Assembly (NCBI GenBank): GCA_001689515.1
Contig: LUJR01000040.1
Coordinates: 4,970 to 68,969, forward strand
Origin: Bacteroidales bacterium M7
GTDB taxonomy: Bacteria > Bacteroidota > Bacteroidia > Bacteroidales > Muribaculaceae
Reading direction: 5' to 3'
Length of the DNA: 64,000 nucleotides
Every line of letters begins with the position of its first letter. Position 1 is the stretch's first letter. Below are positions 30,657 to 40,037 of this stretch, piece after piece. A program made the translations under genes and the position numbers. The notes below the pieces were generated by a model. It saw only the letters and a program-made list of their open reading frames with translations, was not told the origin of the DNA and searched no databases.

Positions 30657-31475
30657 ATGGACATTTCGGCTCACGGCTTCAAACATATATCGTCACGTTT
30701 TATGGCAATGGCTCTGATGCTTCTGCTTGCGGTTACGCAGGCTGTCGCAGCATGGGCTGACGATAACGACAAGCCAGCCGGACGAAAGCCAGCCGGACGC
30801 ACATCCCATCGCGAATCACCGGTGCGCGCCCTACCCGACTCTTTGCAGGTAGGCATCGTGTTGCCGCAGGACATCGAAAACGACAGTCTGACCGACGGAC
30901 TGCCGGTGCTCGGTCCGGAGCTTGTGCTTGCAGCCCCCGCCGATGAAGCCGGCTGGGACGCGGATGCCGCCGGAGTCAAGGTGTTCAACCCCGACCCCAC
31001 ACGTGCGGTATGGCTCAGCGTATTGTGTCCCGGACTCGGACAGATCTACAACCGCCGCTTCTGGAAGCTCCCTATCATCGTCGGCGGCTTCATGGGACTC
31101 GGCTACGGCACTGCGTGGAACAACAAGATGCTCCGCGACTATACCCGGGCGTACGTGGATCTTGTGGACAACGACCCGTCATCGCAGAGCTACCTTGACT
31201 TCCTTGCCAAAGGGACCACCCTCGATGACTACAACACTGCCGACCTGCAACGCATATTTGACAGCCGTCGCAAGATGTACCGCCGCAACCGCGACCTCTG
31301 CATCATATCGATGGTAGGCGTATATCTACTCGCAATAGTCGATGCCTATGTCGATGCATCCCTCTCCCACTTCGACATCACCCCCGACCTCTCCATGGAT
31401 GTAGCCCCCGCGGTCATACCCGACGCACGTGCCACATTCCCAGGCGTAGGCATGCAGTGGGCATTGAATTTTTAA
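30657..31475 (+). CDS. DUF5683 membrane protein
   Basis: About 272 residues from the ATG at 30657 (MDISAHGFKH); a TTG two codons earlier is less likely. An N-terminal hydrophobic segment (about 18-36, AMALMLLLAVTQAVAAWA) acts as signal. A low-complexity acidic region follows, then the conserved DUF5683 core (about 120-205: PTRAVWLSVLCPGLGQIYNR, RFWKLPIIVGGFMGLGYGTA, and R-MYRRNRDLCIISMVGVYLL) with two membrane helices. In Bacteroidetes this family typically lies between parAB and an MltD-like gene, as here. Function unknown; envelope location likely. Confidence 0.85.
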   Translation: MDISAHGFKHISSRFMAMALMLLLAVTQAVAAWADDNDKPAGRKPAGRTSHRESPVRALPDSLQVGIVLPQDIENDSLTDGLPVLGPELVLAAPADEAGWDADAAGVKVFNPDPTRAVWLSVLCPGLGQIYNRRFWKLPIIVGGFMGLGYGTAWNNKMLRDYTRAYVDLVDNDPSSQSYLDFLAKGTTLDDYNTADLQRIFDSRRKMYRRNRDLCIISMVGVYLLAIVDAYVDASLSHFDITPDLSMDVAPAVIPDARATFPGVGMQWALNF

Positions 31476-31505
31476 TATAACGCACATCTCTCTTTATATT
31501 AGTTC

Positions 31506-33407
31506 ATGATGAAAAATCGCATATCAGCTTTTCTAATATCCCTCTCCGCAGCGGCATACGCGATTGCCGCCCCGTCAATCCTTGACATCAAGCACTCCAT
31601 CACCGATGACAACATCATCCCGCCCGAAAGCTTTGAGACCAAGTGTCGCGAGCTTGAAGAGAGCTTCTACCTCCGCAACTATGCCAAGGGTGCGTCCAGC
31701 GACGAGATGCCGCAGAAGCTCGGCACCCCCCAGGAATACGAAGAGAGACTGAGCAAACTCCCCGCCGAGATAGAAATGCCATACAACTCGGTGGTAGGCA
31801 AATACATAGACATGTACGTGGGCAAGCGTCGCGGCATGGTGAGCGACATGCTCGCCCTCCACAACTACTATGGCAACATCTTCCTTGAGGAGCTGGAGAA
31901 GCAGGGTATGCCCACCGAACTGCAATACCTCCCTGTCATAGAGAGCGCGCTGAAACCTAATGCTGTCAGCCGCGTGGGGGCTACAGGTCTGTGGCAGTTC
32001 ATGCCAGCCACCGCCAAAGGACTGGGCATGGAAGTCAACTCGCTCGTAGACGAGCGCCGCGACCCGCGCATATCGTCACGCAACGCTGCCAAGTACCTCA
32101 AACAGCTCTATAACATCTACGGCGACTGGTCACTCGCAATCGCTGCATACAACTGCGGTCCAGGCAACGTCAACAAGGCTCTGCGTCGTGCTGGCGGAGG
32201 CAAAAAGGACTTTTGGGAAATCTACCGTTTCCTTCCTGCCGAGACCCGCGGCTACGTACCTGCTTTCATCGCCGCCAACTATGCGATGAACTACTACAAG
32301 GAGCACAACATACAGCCACGCGTGGTGAGCCACCAGCTCGTGACCGACACCATCAAGGTCAACAAACGTGTGCACTTCAACCAGATAGCGCAGGTACTTA
32401 ACATCCCCATCGATGAAATCAGGATGCTCAACCCGCAGTATCGCAAGGATGTGATCCCCGGTGACATCAAGCCCTACACCCTTGTGCTCCCATCTCAGCA
32501 GGTGCTCAGCTACGTCATGAGCGAGCCTCAGATTCTCGCCTATGACGAAGACATCTACCGCCGTCGCACATATGTAGAACCCCGCACAGCCGAAGACGGC
32601 AGCGAGGGTCTCGAATACATCGATCCGGGAGCTGAGCAGCCCGACATGGCACAGAGTCTCAACGCCACCCACAATCTCGACCTTGTACAGAGCTTCACAG
32701 ACCGCCCAGTCCAGAAGACGCATGTGGTGACACGCGGTGAAAATCTGCGCGACATAGCCCGGCAATACGGAGTCAGCGCCACCGACATCAAGCGTTGGAA
32801 CAACTTGCGCCGCGGCAAAGTGAAAGAGGGCGACAAGCTCGTCATAGAGACATACGAGGCTGACATGACTGCCATCCCGTCACGAAGCCAGCTCGATACC
32901 GAAGCATTAATGGCAAGCCGCACCCCTGTCCCGGCACCTCACCGCCGTACGATGGAAACAGTTCCTCAGGTCCCAGCTCCGGCTCCGAAGCAGGAATCAA
33001 CAGTCACCATAGTCCCGGCAGCCCCTGCGGAACAGACCACCACAGCCAACGAAACCACACCAAGTGTGCCACAACGCAGGGTGTATGGCTCATCAGAGCG
33101 CACCACCACAGCGCCTGCAACATCTGCCACATCAGAGAAGCCTAAAGCCTCTGAAAAAGCTGCCAACCAGCAGGTCTCAGCATCAAACAAGAACGCCAAG
33201 AATAAAACTGACAAGGCTTCAAATTCAAAGACAAAGAAAAACGCCAAAAAGACAACCAAGCCCAAGACTTATACCGTCAAATCAGGCGACAGCCTCGAAC
33301 GCATAGCCAAGCGCAACGGCACCACAGTCAAAGCATTGCAGCGCGCCAACGGCATCAAAGGCAGCAGCATCCGCCCCGGACAGAAGCTCACCATCCCCAA
33401 GAAATAA
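31506..33407 (+). CDS. mltD: MltD-like lytic transglycosylase with LysM domains
   Basis: A 633-residue cell-wall enzyme. Signal peptide (to about residue 21), an SLT catalytic domain (about 130-280) with the catalytic Glu in YLPVIESALKPNAVSRVGAT, then GLWQFMPATAKGLGM and SLAIAAYNCGPGNVNKALRR. One LysM is at about 398-445 (THVVTRGENLRDIARQYGVS) and another at the C-terminus (TYTVKSGDSLERIAKRNGTT). A long Ser/Thr/Lys-rich linker (about 500-585) joins them. It cleaves peptidoglycan strands non-hydrolytically. It is likely co-transcribed with DUF5683. Confidence 0.92.
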   Translation: MMKNRISAFLISLSAAAYAIAAPSILDIKHSITDDNIIPPESFETKCRELEESFYLRNYAKGASSDEMPQKLGTPQEYEERLSKLPAEIEMPYNSVVGKYIDMYVGKRRGMVSDMLALHNYYGNIFLEELEKQGMPTELQYLPVIESALKPNAVSRVGATGLWQFMPATAKGLGMEVNSLVDERRDPRISSRNAAKYLKQLYNIYGDWSLAIAAYNCGPGNVNKALRRAGGGKKDFWEIYRFLPAETRGYVPAFIAANYAMNYYKEHNIQPRVVSHQLVTDTIKVNKRVHFNQIAQVLNIPIDEIRMLNPQYRKDVIPGDIKPYTLVLPSQQVLSYVMSEPQILAYDEDIYRRRTYVEPRTAEDGSEGLEYIDPGAEQPDMAQSLNATHNLDLVQSFTDRPVQKTHVVTRGENLRDIARQYGVSATDIKRWNNLRRGKVKEGDKLVIETYEADMTAIPSRSQLDTEALMASRTPVPAPHRRTMETVPQVPAPAPKQESTVTIVPAAPAEQTTTANETTPSVPQRRVYGSSERTTTAPATSATSEKPKASEKAANQQVSASNKNAKNKTDKASNSKTKKNAKKTTKPKTYTVKSGDSLERIAKRNGTTVKALQRANGIKGSSIRPGQKLTIPKK

Positions 33408-33481
33408 CATACAATCCGTCCACACCATAAAACGCGAGAGGACGCCCCGCAATGCTGTTCACTTAATGCTTTACCCTTCTT

Positions 33482-33558
33482 GTAGGGACGCAACGTGCCG
33501 CGTCATCAAACGCACTACACATCGCCTGGTATGATGACGCGGCACGCCGCGTCCCTAC
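33482..33558. repeat. Inverted REP pair, second core type
   Basis: GTAGGGAC with a GC core (GCAACGTGCCGC) and GTC at 33482-33504 faces its near-perfect inverse at 33536-33558 ending GTCCCTAC. The same core occurs as a single unit at 44562-44584. The ends match the other family (GTAGGGAC...GTC) but the 12-bp core differs. It lies between the transglycosylase and the AlkD-like gene. Confidence 0.8.
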
Positions 33559-33607
33559 GTCCCTGTTGATTTCCGCTTTAAGCAGCATGGATGTCCCATC
33601 CCTACGT

Positions 33608-34162
33608 TTATATACTTTCAGACATGAAATCAATGTCGGCGAGGATGTTATCGGCGGCATTAAATGTGGCAGGGTCTTGACGGACGGCTTCACGTTCGGC
33701 GATAGACTTTGCCATAGGGAGATTTTCACGAACCACTCGTGCAAGCAACCTCATCATGGCATACCTGCGGTTGAGCGACTCTGCACCATCAAGACGGGCT
33801 ATCATATCCCAGACATCTGGGCGGTGACGCAGTGCATTAAATGTCAGGGAATCTATGGCTTCAAGCGTCGGAGCTTCATCAATGAGGGCAATCGCCTCAT
33901 CAACGCTGATGTCGGCATATGGCAGCAGCATCGGAGCGATAATGACACTTTCTCGTGTAGCAGTATCATGCCACAACGCATCAAACAGAGACTTGTCTCG
34001 CTCATACCGCTCGGCGATTTCTCGCAATTGCGGCATGTTAAGACCCCAGATTATACGGTGCGGCAGCCCCGCTGCTTTCATGGAGTCGGACACGATGCCG
34101 TTTTTCATCAGCATGAATTGTTGCTTTATATCATTGAAATCATTCTGTACGGATTCGTTCAT
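33608..34162 (-). CDS. AlkD-like HEAT-repeat protein
   Basis: A 184-residue all-helical protein resembling DNA alkylation repair proteins (AlkD/HEAT family): GLPHRIIWGLNMPQLREIAE, then DALWHDTATRESVIIAPMLL and LTFNALRHRPDVWDMIARLD. It is shorter than typical AlkD (about 230) and I cannot confirm the catalytic Asp/Trp, so glycosylase activity is uncertain. Its ATG overlaps the flippase stop by four bases, though the two need not be functionally linked. Confidence 0.7.
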   Translation of the reverse strand: MNESVQNDFNDIKQQFMLMKNGIVSDSMKAAGLPHRIIWGLNMPQLREIAERYERDKSLFDALWHDTATRESVIIAPMLLPYADISVDEAIALIDEAPTLEAIDSLTFNALRHRPDVWDMIARLDGAESLNRRYAMMRLLARVVRENLPMAKSIAEREAVRQDPATFNAADNILADIDFMSESI

Positions 34163-35625
34163 ATGCTTTTCTTCTTTTTACGACCTATTAGTTTGGGCAG
34201 GATAATGATGGCGGTAATCACTCCAGCCAAGCCCACCGCACAATGAGCGATGAGCGCACCGCCGGACAGCATGACCAATGCGCAACTGCCAACTGCCGCA
34301 ACTACAGCCCACGCGGACAGCTTTAAAATAGCTCCAGAAAGTTTAAGCCCATAGCGCAGACGGTATAATGTACCTACCACGGCAGTGTAGACCACATACC
34401 AGATTATATATGCGATGCCCATGCCCGGGATACCCCACAGATTGAAACAGAGGATGCTTGCCCCGACATAGACTGCCGCGCTTGCCACTTCCACCGCCAT
34501 ATACACCAAGCCGTCGGCTCTGGCAAGCATCACATACGCCATCGTGCATGACAAAGCCCGGAACACGGTTCCTATGATACCCATGTAGACCATCGGCTGG
34601 ATCATCTGGAAATCGCGTGTATAGAGCACTTCTATTATTATGGGGACAAATGCGATAAACAGTAGCACCAGCGGAATCATCACGCCCATTATGACTCCCA
34701 GCTCCTGGCTTACAGTGGCTGACATGGCTCTGCGTGACCGCTGGCACATGCTCAGACGTGGGAAAAAATCGACCATCAAAGCCGCAAATACCAGTCCGAC
34801 ATAGCGGTTGATAAGCGTGAAGCCGCTCTGGAAATACCCTACCGTGGCAGTGTCAGCAGTGCGGTTGAGATAGACCAGAAACAGATACGCGCCGAGATTG
34901 ATCATCATTATGGAAATGATGATATAGAATCCTAATTTTATGATATGGAATCCATCGGTCATGCTGCTGCGCCATGTTATGCTCTGGCAGCCCACAGATA
35001 GGATGTCACGTGTAGCCTTGTGGGCATAATGCCACATGATAGACGTAGTGATAACCCACAATATGACTATCGACGGGACGATAGCGGTGGCGCGCCAGAA
35101 GTAAAACAGCGGAACCGTGACCGCCAGACCTATGACATTCCCCCACGTGGTAGCCAAAGCTATCCCCTTGAGTTTATGAAGCCCCATAAGTATGCCCCCC
35201 TCGCCGCCTGACACAGCCATGGCGAATATAGCCACCGACAGCAGGCAAAACCACCATGTCATCCCTCCGTCACCGAACGCCCACCGGCTCAGCAATGGCG
35301 AGAACCCTATAGTCAGCAGCGCAAACAGCAGTCCGAGCGACAAGCAGATGCGGCGCACCATCAATATGTAGCGTACTCGCTGGGGATGCTCCTCGTGTGC
35401 TGCCAGTTCGCGCGCCGCCACTGTGTTCATACCCATCTGAGCGAAATTACCAAGAAGGTCAAGTACAGTGTTGAACACGCCAAACAAGCCGACCCCCACA
35501 GCCCCTATCCATATCGCCACGAGCTTGGTACGCACTACCGATACAAGGATGCTGATGACCTGGACGCCTGAGAAAACGCCCATAGTCTTCACTATCAGTG
35601 CGGTTGACTTGCTTTTATGTGCCAT
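34159..35625 (-). CDS. Polysaccharide flippase (Wzx/MVF family)
   Basis: A 488-residue inner-membrane protein with about 14 hydrophobic helices and typical Wzx features: N-terminal GVFSGVQVISILVSVVRTKL followed by GAVGVGLFGVFNTVLDLLGN, and C-terminal helices rich in Gly/Ala with a Lys/Arg tail (RKKKKS). It should move undecaprenyl-linked oligosaccharides to the periplasm. No glycosyltransferases are adjacent, so the substrate cannot be read from context. Confidence 0.85.
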   Translation of the reverse strand: MAHKSKSTALIVKTMGVFSGVQVISILVSVVRTKLVAIWIGAVGVGLFGVFNTVLDLLGNFAQMGMNTVAARELAAHEEHPQRVRYILMVRRICLSLGLLFALLTIGFSPLLSRWAFGDGGMTWWFCLLSVAIFAMAVSGGEGGILMGLHKLKGIALATTWGNVIGLAVTVPLFYFWRATAIVPSIVILWVITTSIMWHYAHKATRDILSVGCQSITWRSSMTDGFHIIKLGFYIIISIMMINLGAYLFLVYLNRTADTATVGYFQSGFTLINRYVGLVFAALMVDFFPRLSMCQRSRRAMSATVSQELGVIMGVMIPLVLLFIAFVPIIIEVLYTRDFQMIQPMVYMGIIGTVFRALSCTMAYVMLARADGLVYMAVEVASAAVYVGASILCFNLWGIPGMGIAYIIWYVVYTAVVGTLYRLRYGLKLSGAILKLSAWAVVAAVGSCALVMLSGGALIAHCAVGLAGVITAIIILPKLIGRKKKKSI

Positions 35626-35641
35626 TGGTATCAGTGATGGC

Positions 35642-37162
35642 TTATCTCACCCACAGGAGCGGATTGAGTTTCTCACGCTCATGGCGCAGCTCGAAGTGGA
35701 GTACATGACGGCCGTCATTGTCAGGGTCAGGCTGTACCTGCCCGATTGTCTGCCCGGTCTTTACTGTATCGCCTGTCTTGATGGCGAGATTGCTGATGCC
35801 TGCATAGATAGTGATGTACTCTCCGTGGCGTATCATCACGATATTGTTGTAACCAGGCTGGTTGAATACCGCCGAGACCGTGCCGTCAGCGATGGCTCGC
35901 GCACGGCGGCTCGATGAAAGCATCTCTATGTCGATACCCGAATTCTGCACTTCGATGTTAGGGAAGTCGGGATGCGGATGACGGCCGAAAGCACTAATCA
36001 CACGGTATTTGCCATCGACAGGGAAAGGCAGACGCCCCTTCATGCGCGCAAACTGTGACACCGAAGCCGAGGCTGTGAGCGGAGCTGCCTCACGGACATC
36101 TCCGCGGCCACCGCGCTTGGCGGGCTTCTCTTGCGTTTTACCGGCTGACGGTTTCGCGCCACCCTTGTCATTGCGCGATGCTTGCTCTTGACGGCGACGT
36201 TCACGCTCCTGACGCTCCCGCTCAGCCTTCTCGCGGCGCAGACGTTCCTGCTCCAGACGTCGCTGCTCAGCAGCGATAAGGCGGTCAAGTTCGCGGTCGA
36301 GTTTCTGTAGTTTCTGCTGCTGACGGGCGAGGTGCGCCTGAAGCTGTGATCCTTCCTGCTTGAGACGCTCCACTATCTGCGATGTCTCTTTGGAATCGCG
36401 CTCAACGCTCGCCTTGGCAGTGTTGAGCCTGACGATATGTGCGTTTTTCTGCCGAAGCAACTCCGACATGTCAGTCTGACGGGCATGCAGAGCCTCCACA
36501 GCTGTCTGTAGCTCCTGTTGCTTGGCTCTGCGCCAATGTCCTATCTGACGCAGATAGCGCATGCGTTGCACTGCTTCCTGAAACGATTCGGCAGCAAAGA
36601 CAAATGACAGGTGATCCAGCCTCCGCTCCGTACCCTGCGAGCGACGCAGTATCTTGCCGTAGCTCTCGCGCAGTTTCTCCACATGTTGCCGCATCTGCCC
36701 GATGGTATCGTCAAGCATCTCTATTCGGCGCGATATGGCTGCGGCATCTGCCTGAGTGGCAGCGATGACCGAAGTCTGCTGAGCTATGCGCGAACGGAGA
36801 TCGTTGAGACGGTTGAGCTGCGAGGCTGTGGATTTGCGGTTCTCGTCAAGTTTGGCTGATGTTTCCTTAATATCCTTTGCTGTAGCTTGCTGCTCGCGCT
36901 TGACATCCTTCGATGTACGCGCCGGAGCCTTAGCCGCTTTTTTCTTCGTGGTCTTTTTCTTCTTGGCAGGCTCTTTCTTCCCCTTTGGAGCCGCCTTCTT
37001 AGCCGGAGCCTTCTTTTTGGCAAGAGCCTTTTTCTTGCCCTGAGTCTGCGACACCGCCGCAGGCGCAGCCGACACCTCCACAGCATCGCCCACCGCCAGC
37101 ACCAGAGCCAGTCCAAGCACCGCAGCCCTCACCAATCGCAAAAAAGAAGCACCACTCATCAT
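35642..37162 (-). CDS. EnvC-like protein: coiled coil plus degenerate LytM domain
   Basis: About 506 residues from the ATG at 37162 (MMSGASFLRLVRA). Signal peptide; a Lys/Ala/Pro-rich stretch at about 40-85 (KKAPAKKAAPKGKKEP); two long coiled coils (about 90-320); then an M23/LytM domain (about 390-505, VISAFGRHPHPDFPNIEV, then NSGIDIEML, YAGISNLAIKTGDTVKTGQT and VLHFELRHE). The usual H-x-x-x-D metal motif reads N-S-G-I-D and other His ligands are partly missing. This fits a non-catalytic EnvC-type activator of amidases. It faces the restriction-modification locus across a palindromic promoter. Confidence 0.85.
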   Translation of the reverse strand: MMSGASFLRLVRAAVLGLALVLAVGDAVEVSAAPAAVSQTQGKKKALAKKKAPAKKAAPKGKKEPAKKKKTTKKKAAKAPARTSKDVKREQQATAKDIKETSAKLDENRKSTASQLNRLNDLRSRIAQQTSVIAATQADAAAISRRIEMLDDTIGQMRQHVEKLRESYGKILRRSQGTERRLDHLSFVFAAESFQEAVQRMRYLRQIGHWRRAKQQELQTAVEALHARQTDMSELLRQKNAHIVRLNTAKASVERDSKETSQIVERLKQEGSQLQAHLARQQQKLQKLDRELDRLIAAEQRRLEQERLRREKAERERQERERRRQEQASRNDKGGAKPSAGKTQEKPAKRGGRGDVREAAPLTASASVSQFARMKGRLPFPVDGKYRVISAFGRHPHPDFPNIEVQNSGIDIEMLSSSRRARAIADGTVSAVFNQPGYNNIVMIRHGEYITIYAGISNLAIKTGDTVKTGQTIGQVQPDPDNDGRHVLHFELRHEREKLNPLLWVR

Positions 37163-37212
37163 ATCTGCAAAGGTACACAAAAATCATGATTTTTGTGTAC
37201 CTTTGCAGATAT
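37161..37212. promoter_or_regulatory. Perfect 52-bp palindrome with back-to-back promoters
   Basis: The bases 37161-37212 read the same on both strands: ATATCTGCAAAGGTACAC, AAAAATCATGATTTTT, then the mirror. Each strand therefore carries the same TACCTTTG box (plus at 37198-37205, minus at 37175-37168), a -7 element of Bacteroidetes promoters. Rightward it serves the small ORF and methyltransferase. Leftward it would start transcription at or next to the EnvC-like ATG. The -33 regions are not consensus, so an activator or other factor may be needed. Confidence 0.65.
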
Positions 37213-37239
37213 ACAACCAAGCAAACAATCATCAGCCTT

Positions 37240-37515
37240 ATGGAACTTAACGAATCTTTTGCGATAAATAGCATGGAGGATGTCAAACGTTTTGCCCGAC
37301 ATCTCTATGCTCAAGAAAAATGCGTGGTTCACTGCGACGAAGATTTCTTTGATTATATTGACACCAACACCACACAACCGTCATTCTCTGAAGAAAAAGC
37401 AGTGCGATACAACCGACTGATGGCTGACTGCTTTACCGTTTGCAAAATCAACGGGTGTAACATCTACGAAACTTTCATGGCTGAAAGCAATGCCATTGGA
37501 GCAGTTGCGTATTAA
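37240..37515 (+). CDS. Small protein upstream of methyltransferase
   Basis: A 91-residue acidic protein from the ATG at 37240 (MELNESFAINSMEDVKRFAR), with DDEDFFDYID-like acidic and NGCNIYETFMAE segments and four Cys. The frame is open upstream into the palindrome, but promoter position argues for 37240. Its end overlaps the methyltransferase start by 26 bases. There is no HTH, so it is not an obvious controller protein. It may be an accessory or N-terminal piece of the restriction-modification system. Confidence 0.6.
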   Translation: MELNESFAINSMEDVKRFARHLYAQEKCVVHCDEDFFDYIDTNTTQPSFSEEKAVRYNRLMADCFTVCKINGCNIYETFMAESNAIGAVAY

Positions 37516-38890
37516 AATGGGCAAGGACAGATTGACATTCACACTGATGGACTTAGGCTATAGGAAAGCAGGTCCAGTGCAGATATATGACGAGCGCACC
37601 TGCTATGACAACGTAGCGGAGGGCGAGAATCCACTCATTCCGTTCCCAACCCAACTTGCCGTAGTCACTCATGCCCATATGTTGAGAAATTCACGCCACG
37701 GTGAGATATATCAACAGAAAGCCAATCAACTAATCGATGCGTGGCTAAACTCTTCACTGCCGTCAAAGGTGAAACTGGACGGCGAAACGGTTGAAGAATT
37801 AAGCCCTCTACAGTACTCACTGTTTCAAGACTTGGACATGGTGCCCTTTCCTGGTCCTGAAAATCCAAGATTTACCTTTATTGATCTATTTGCTGGTATA
37901 GGAGGATTCCGCATGGCGTTCCAAAATTTGGGAGGTCAATGCGTATTTTCGTCAGAGTGGGATGCACAGGCTCAAAGGACATATTTGGCGAATTATGGAG
38001 AGGTCCCGTTTGGCGACATAACACTGGAACAGACCAAGCGTTTCATACCCGATGACTTCGACATCCTATGTGCCGGATTCCCATGCCAGGCGTTTTCGCT
38101 TGCTGGCAAGAGGCTCGGGTTTGAAGAAACTCGAGGAACGCTGTTTTTTGATGTAGCAGAAATCCTACGCCGCAAACAGCCTAAGGCATTTTTTCTTGAA
38201 AACGTCAAAGGACTTGCAATCCACGATAAAGGACGTACACTCAGAACCATCCTCAACACATTGGATGAAATCGGATATGATGTCGTGCCTCCTCAGATTG
38301 TCAATGCCATGTACTTCGGTGTTCCTCAGCACCGTGAGCGCATCTACATCGTAGGCTTCCGCAGAGACCTTGGCATCAATCTCGCTGACTTCACCTATCC
38401 TGAGCAAAATGAAGTCACCAAGCATTTCATAGATATACGAGAAAAAGACCCCGTGCCAGCAAAATACTATCTTTCAACGACATATGTCGACACACTAATA
38501 CGACACAAAGAGAGACATGAAAGCAAAGGCAACGGTTTTGGCTATGCAATAGTAGGAGATAACGAAGTCGCCAACGCCATTGTCGTAGGGGGTATGGGTC
38601 GTGAGCGAAACATCGTCATTGATACACGGCAAACCGACCTGACCCCGACAACGCGCATCAAAGGCGAGTACAACAAAGACGGCTGGCGTCGCATGACCCC
38701 CCGCGAATGGGGCGCACTCCAAGGCTACCCTGTCTACGACAACGGCGATGGCTCACCAGTGTTCCAAATCCCGGTAGCCGATGTCTCTGCCTACAAACAG
38801 TTCGGCAACTCCGTAGCCGTCCCAGCCATCCAAGCCACCGCCCAACAACTACTCAACGTCCTCGCAAACAACAATATCATCGAACTATGA
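37490..38890 (+). CDS. C5 cytosine methyltransferase of HpaII-type R-M system
   Basis: A 466-residue DNA methyltransferase. Its N-terminal extension (1-125) is not part of the catalytic fold. Motif I is FIDLFAGIGGFRMAF, motif IV with the catalytic Cys is CAGFPCQAFSLAGKRLGFEE, motif VI is FFLENVKGL, motif VIII is PQHRERIYIVGF and motif X is FGNSVAVPAIQATAQQLL. With the adjacent HpaII-like endonuclease it probably modifies CCGG; that specificity is taken from the partner. Its stop overlaps the endonuclease start (ATGA). Confidence 0.88.
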   Translation: MPLEQLRIKMGKDRLTFTLMDLGYRKAGPVQIYDERTCYDNVAEGENPLIPFPTQLAVVTHAHMLRNSRHGEIYQQKANQLIDAWLNSSLPSKVKLDGETVEELSPLQYSLFQDLDMVPFPGPENPRFTFIDLFAGIGGFRMAFQNLGGQCVFSSEWDAQAQRTYLANYGEVPFGDITLEQTKRFIPDDFDILCAGFPCQAFSLAGKRLGFEETRGTLFFDVAEILRRKQPKAFFLENVKGLAIHDKGRTLRTILNTLDEIGYDVVPPQIVNAMYFGVPQHRERIYIVGFRRDLGINLADFTYPEQNEVTKHFIDIREKDPVPAKYYLSTTYVDTLIRHKERHESKGNGFGYAIVGDNEVANAIVVGGMGRERNIVIDTRQTDLTPTTRIKGEYNKDGWRRMTPREWGALQGYPVYDNGDGSPVFQIPVADVSAYKQFGNSVAVPAIQATAQQLLNVLANNNIIEL

Positions 38891-39996
38891 GCCACGAAAA
38901 TAACATCATAAAAGGCAACGTCGGAGAGTGGAGCGAAATATACACGCTTTTGAAACTCCTCGGCGAGGGCAAAGTATATGCTGGTGACCAGAATCTTGAA
39001 AAAATCAAAGACTTGGTCTATCCTATAATCATGATTATTCGCCAAGAGAAAGATGGCATTTATGATTATAAGGTAGCGAATGCCGACATTGTAATCCAAA
39101 AGTCGGACGGTATAGAGCTTTTGCATGTGCCTGCTGCTACTTTTTTAAAAGAAGCCGAAGCTCTACTGTCTGCCATTCATGAAAAACCAGCTGGAGAACG
39201 TGCTTTCCCTGTGGCTCGGACTCAAGCGTTCATGGATAAAATCTATTGTTCAACGCTTAAAGCAAGTTCAAGCGATAAAACGGACATCCGCATTATCCTC
39301 CATGACCAACGCACCAAGATAAACAACGAGATGGGTTTCAGCATCAAATCCCAACTCGGCAGCGACTCCACTCTGCTAAACGCCAGTGGAGCTACTAACT
39401 TCACCTATCGCATTGACGGCTGCGATTTCTCCGATGATGAAATTGAGCAAATCAATGCAATAAGTACTCGCTCTAAAATCATAGACCGTATTAATTGCAT
39501 TTGGCAAAAAGGCGGCAACCTTGTTTTCACCAGAGTAGACAACTCCACATTCAGAAGCAACCTTGCAATGCTTGATGGCGATTTAGCTGCTACACTCGCT
39601 CAACTGCTCGTTGAGCAGTTCAAGACTGGCAAACGTACCTTTGAAGAACTTGCGCCAGCTCTTGCCAAATCAAACCCACTCGGCTATGATGTTGACGATC
39701 TCGAAGCACTCTACCGCTATAAATTGAAACATGTGCTCACCTCTGCCGCTCTCGGCATGATGCCATCGAAACCATGGGAAGGACGCTACGATGCAAATGG
39801 TGGATATCTCGTTGTGAAGAAAGATGGAGAAATCCTTTGCTATCACTTCTACGACAAGAACCGCTTCGAGGACTTCCTTTTCAAAAATGCCTATCTTGAA
39901 CGTGGCAAAACTCACCGCCATGGCTACGCCTCGCTCTACCGCGCCGAGGACGGCATAGTGTACTTCAAACTCAACCTCCAAATCCGATTAAGATAA
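38887..39996 (+). CDS. HpaII-family restriction endonuclease
   Basis: A 369-residue protein from the ATG overlapping the methyltransferase stop (MSHENNIIKGNVGEWSEIYT); the frame extends upstream but only inside the methyltransferase. The sequence follows R.HpaII: KGNVGEWSEIYTLLKLL at the start, DKTDIRIILHD (about 135-145), GFSIKSQLGSDSTLLNASGA (about 155-174, nuclease core) and C-terminal KPWEGRYDANGGYLVVKKDG. R.HpaII cuts C^CGG. Length is near that of the prototype (about 358). Confidence 0.88.
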   Translation: MSHENNIIKGNVGEWSEIYTLLKLLGEGKVYAGDQNLEKIKDLVYPIIMIIRQEKDGIYDYKVANADIVIQKSDGIELLHVPAATFLKEAEALLSAIHEKPAGERAFPVARTQAFMDKIYCSTLKASSSDKTDIRIILHDQRTKINNEMGFSIKSQLGSDSTLLNASGATNFTYRIDGCDFSDDEIEQINAISTRSKIIDRINCIWQKGGNLVFTRVDNSTFRSNLAMLDGDLAATLAQLLVEQFKTGKRTFEELAPALAKSNPLGYDVDDLEALYRYKLKHVLTSAALGMMPSKPWEGRYDANGGYLVVKKDGEILCYHFYDKNRFEDFLFKNAYLERGKTHRHGYASLYRAEDGIVYFKLNLQIRLR

Positions 39997-40037
39997 CTTT
40001 AATAAGTTCCCCACAAGAATATCTTTAACTTCATAAT

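Noticed and set aside
32130..32765. A 211-codon minus-strand frame opposite the MltD-like gene
   Set aside because: Shadow of the transglycosylase; no domain and no supporting context.
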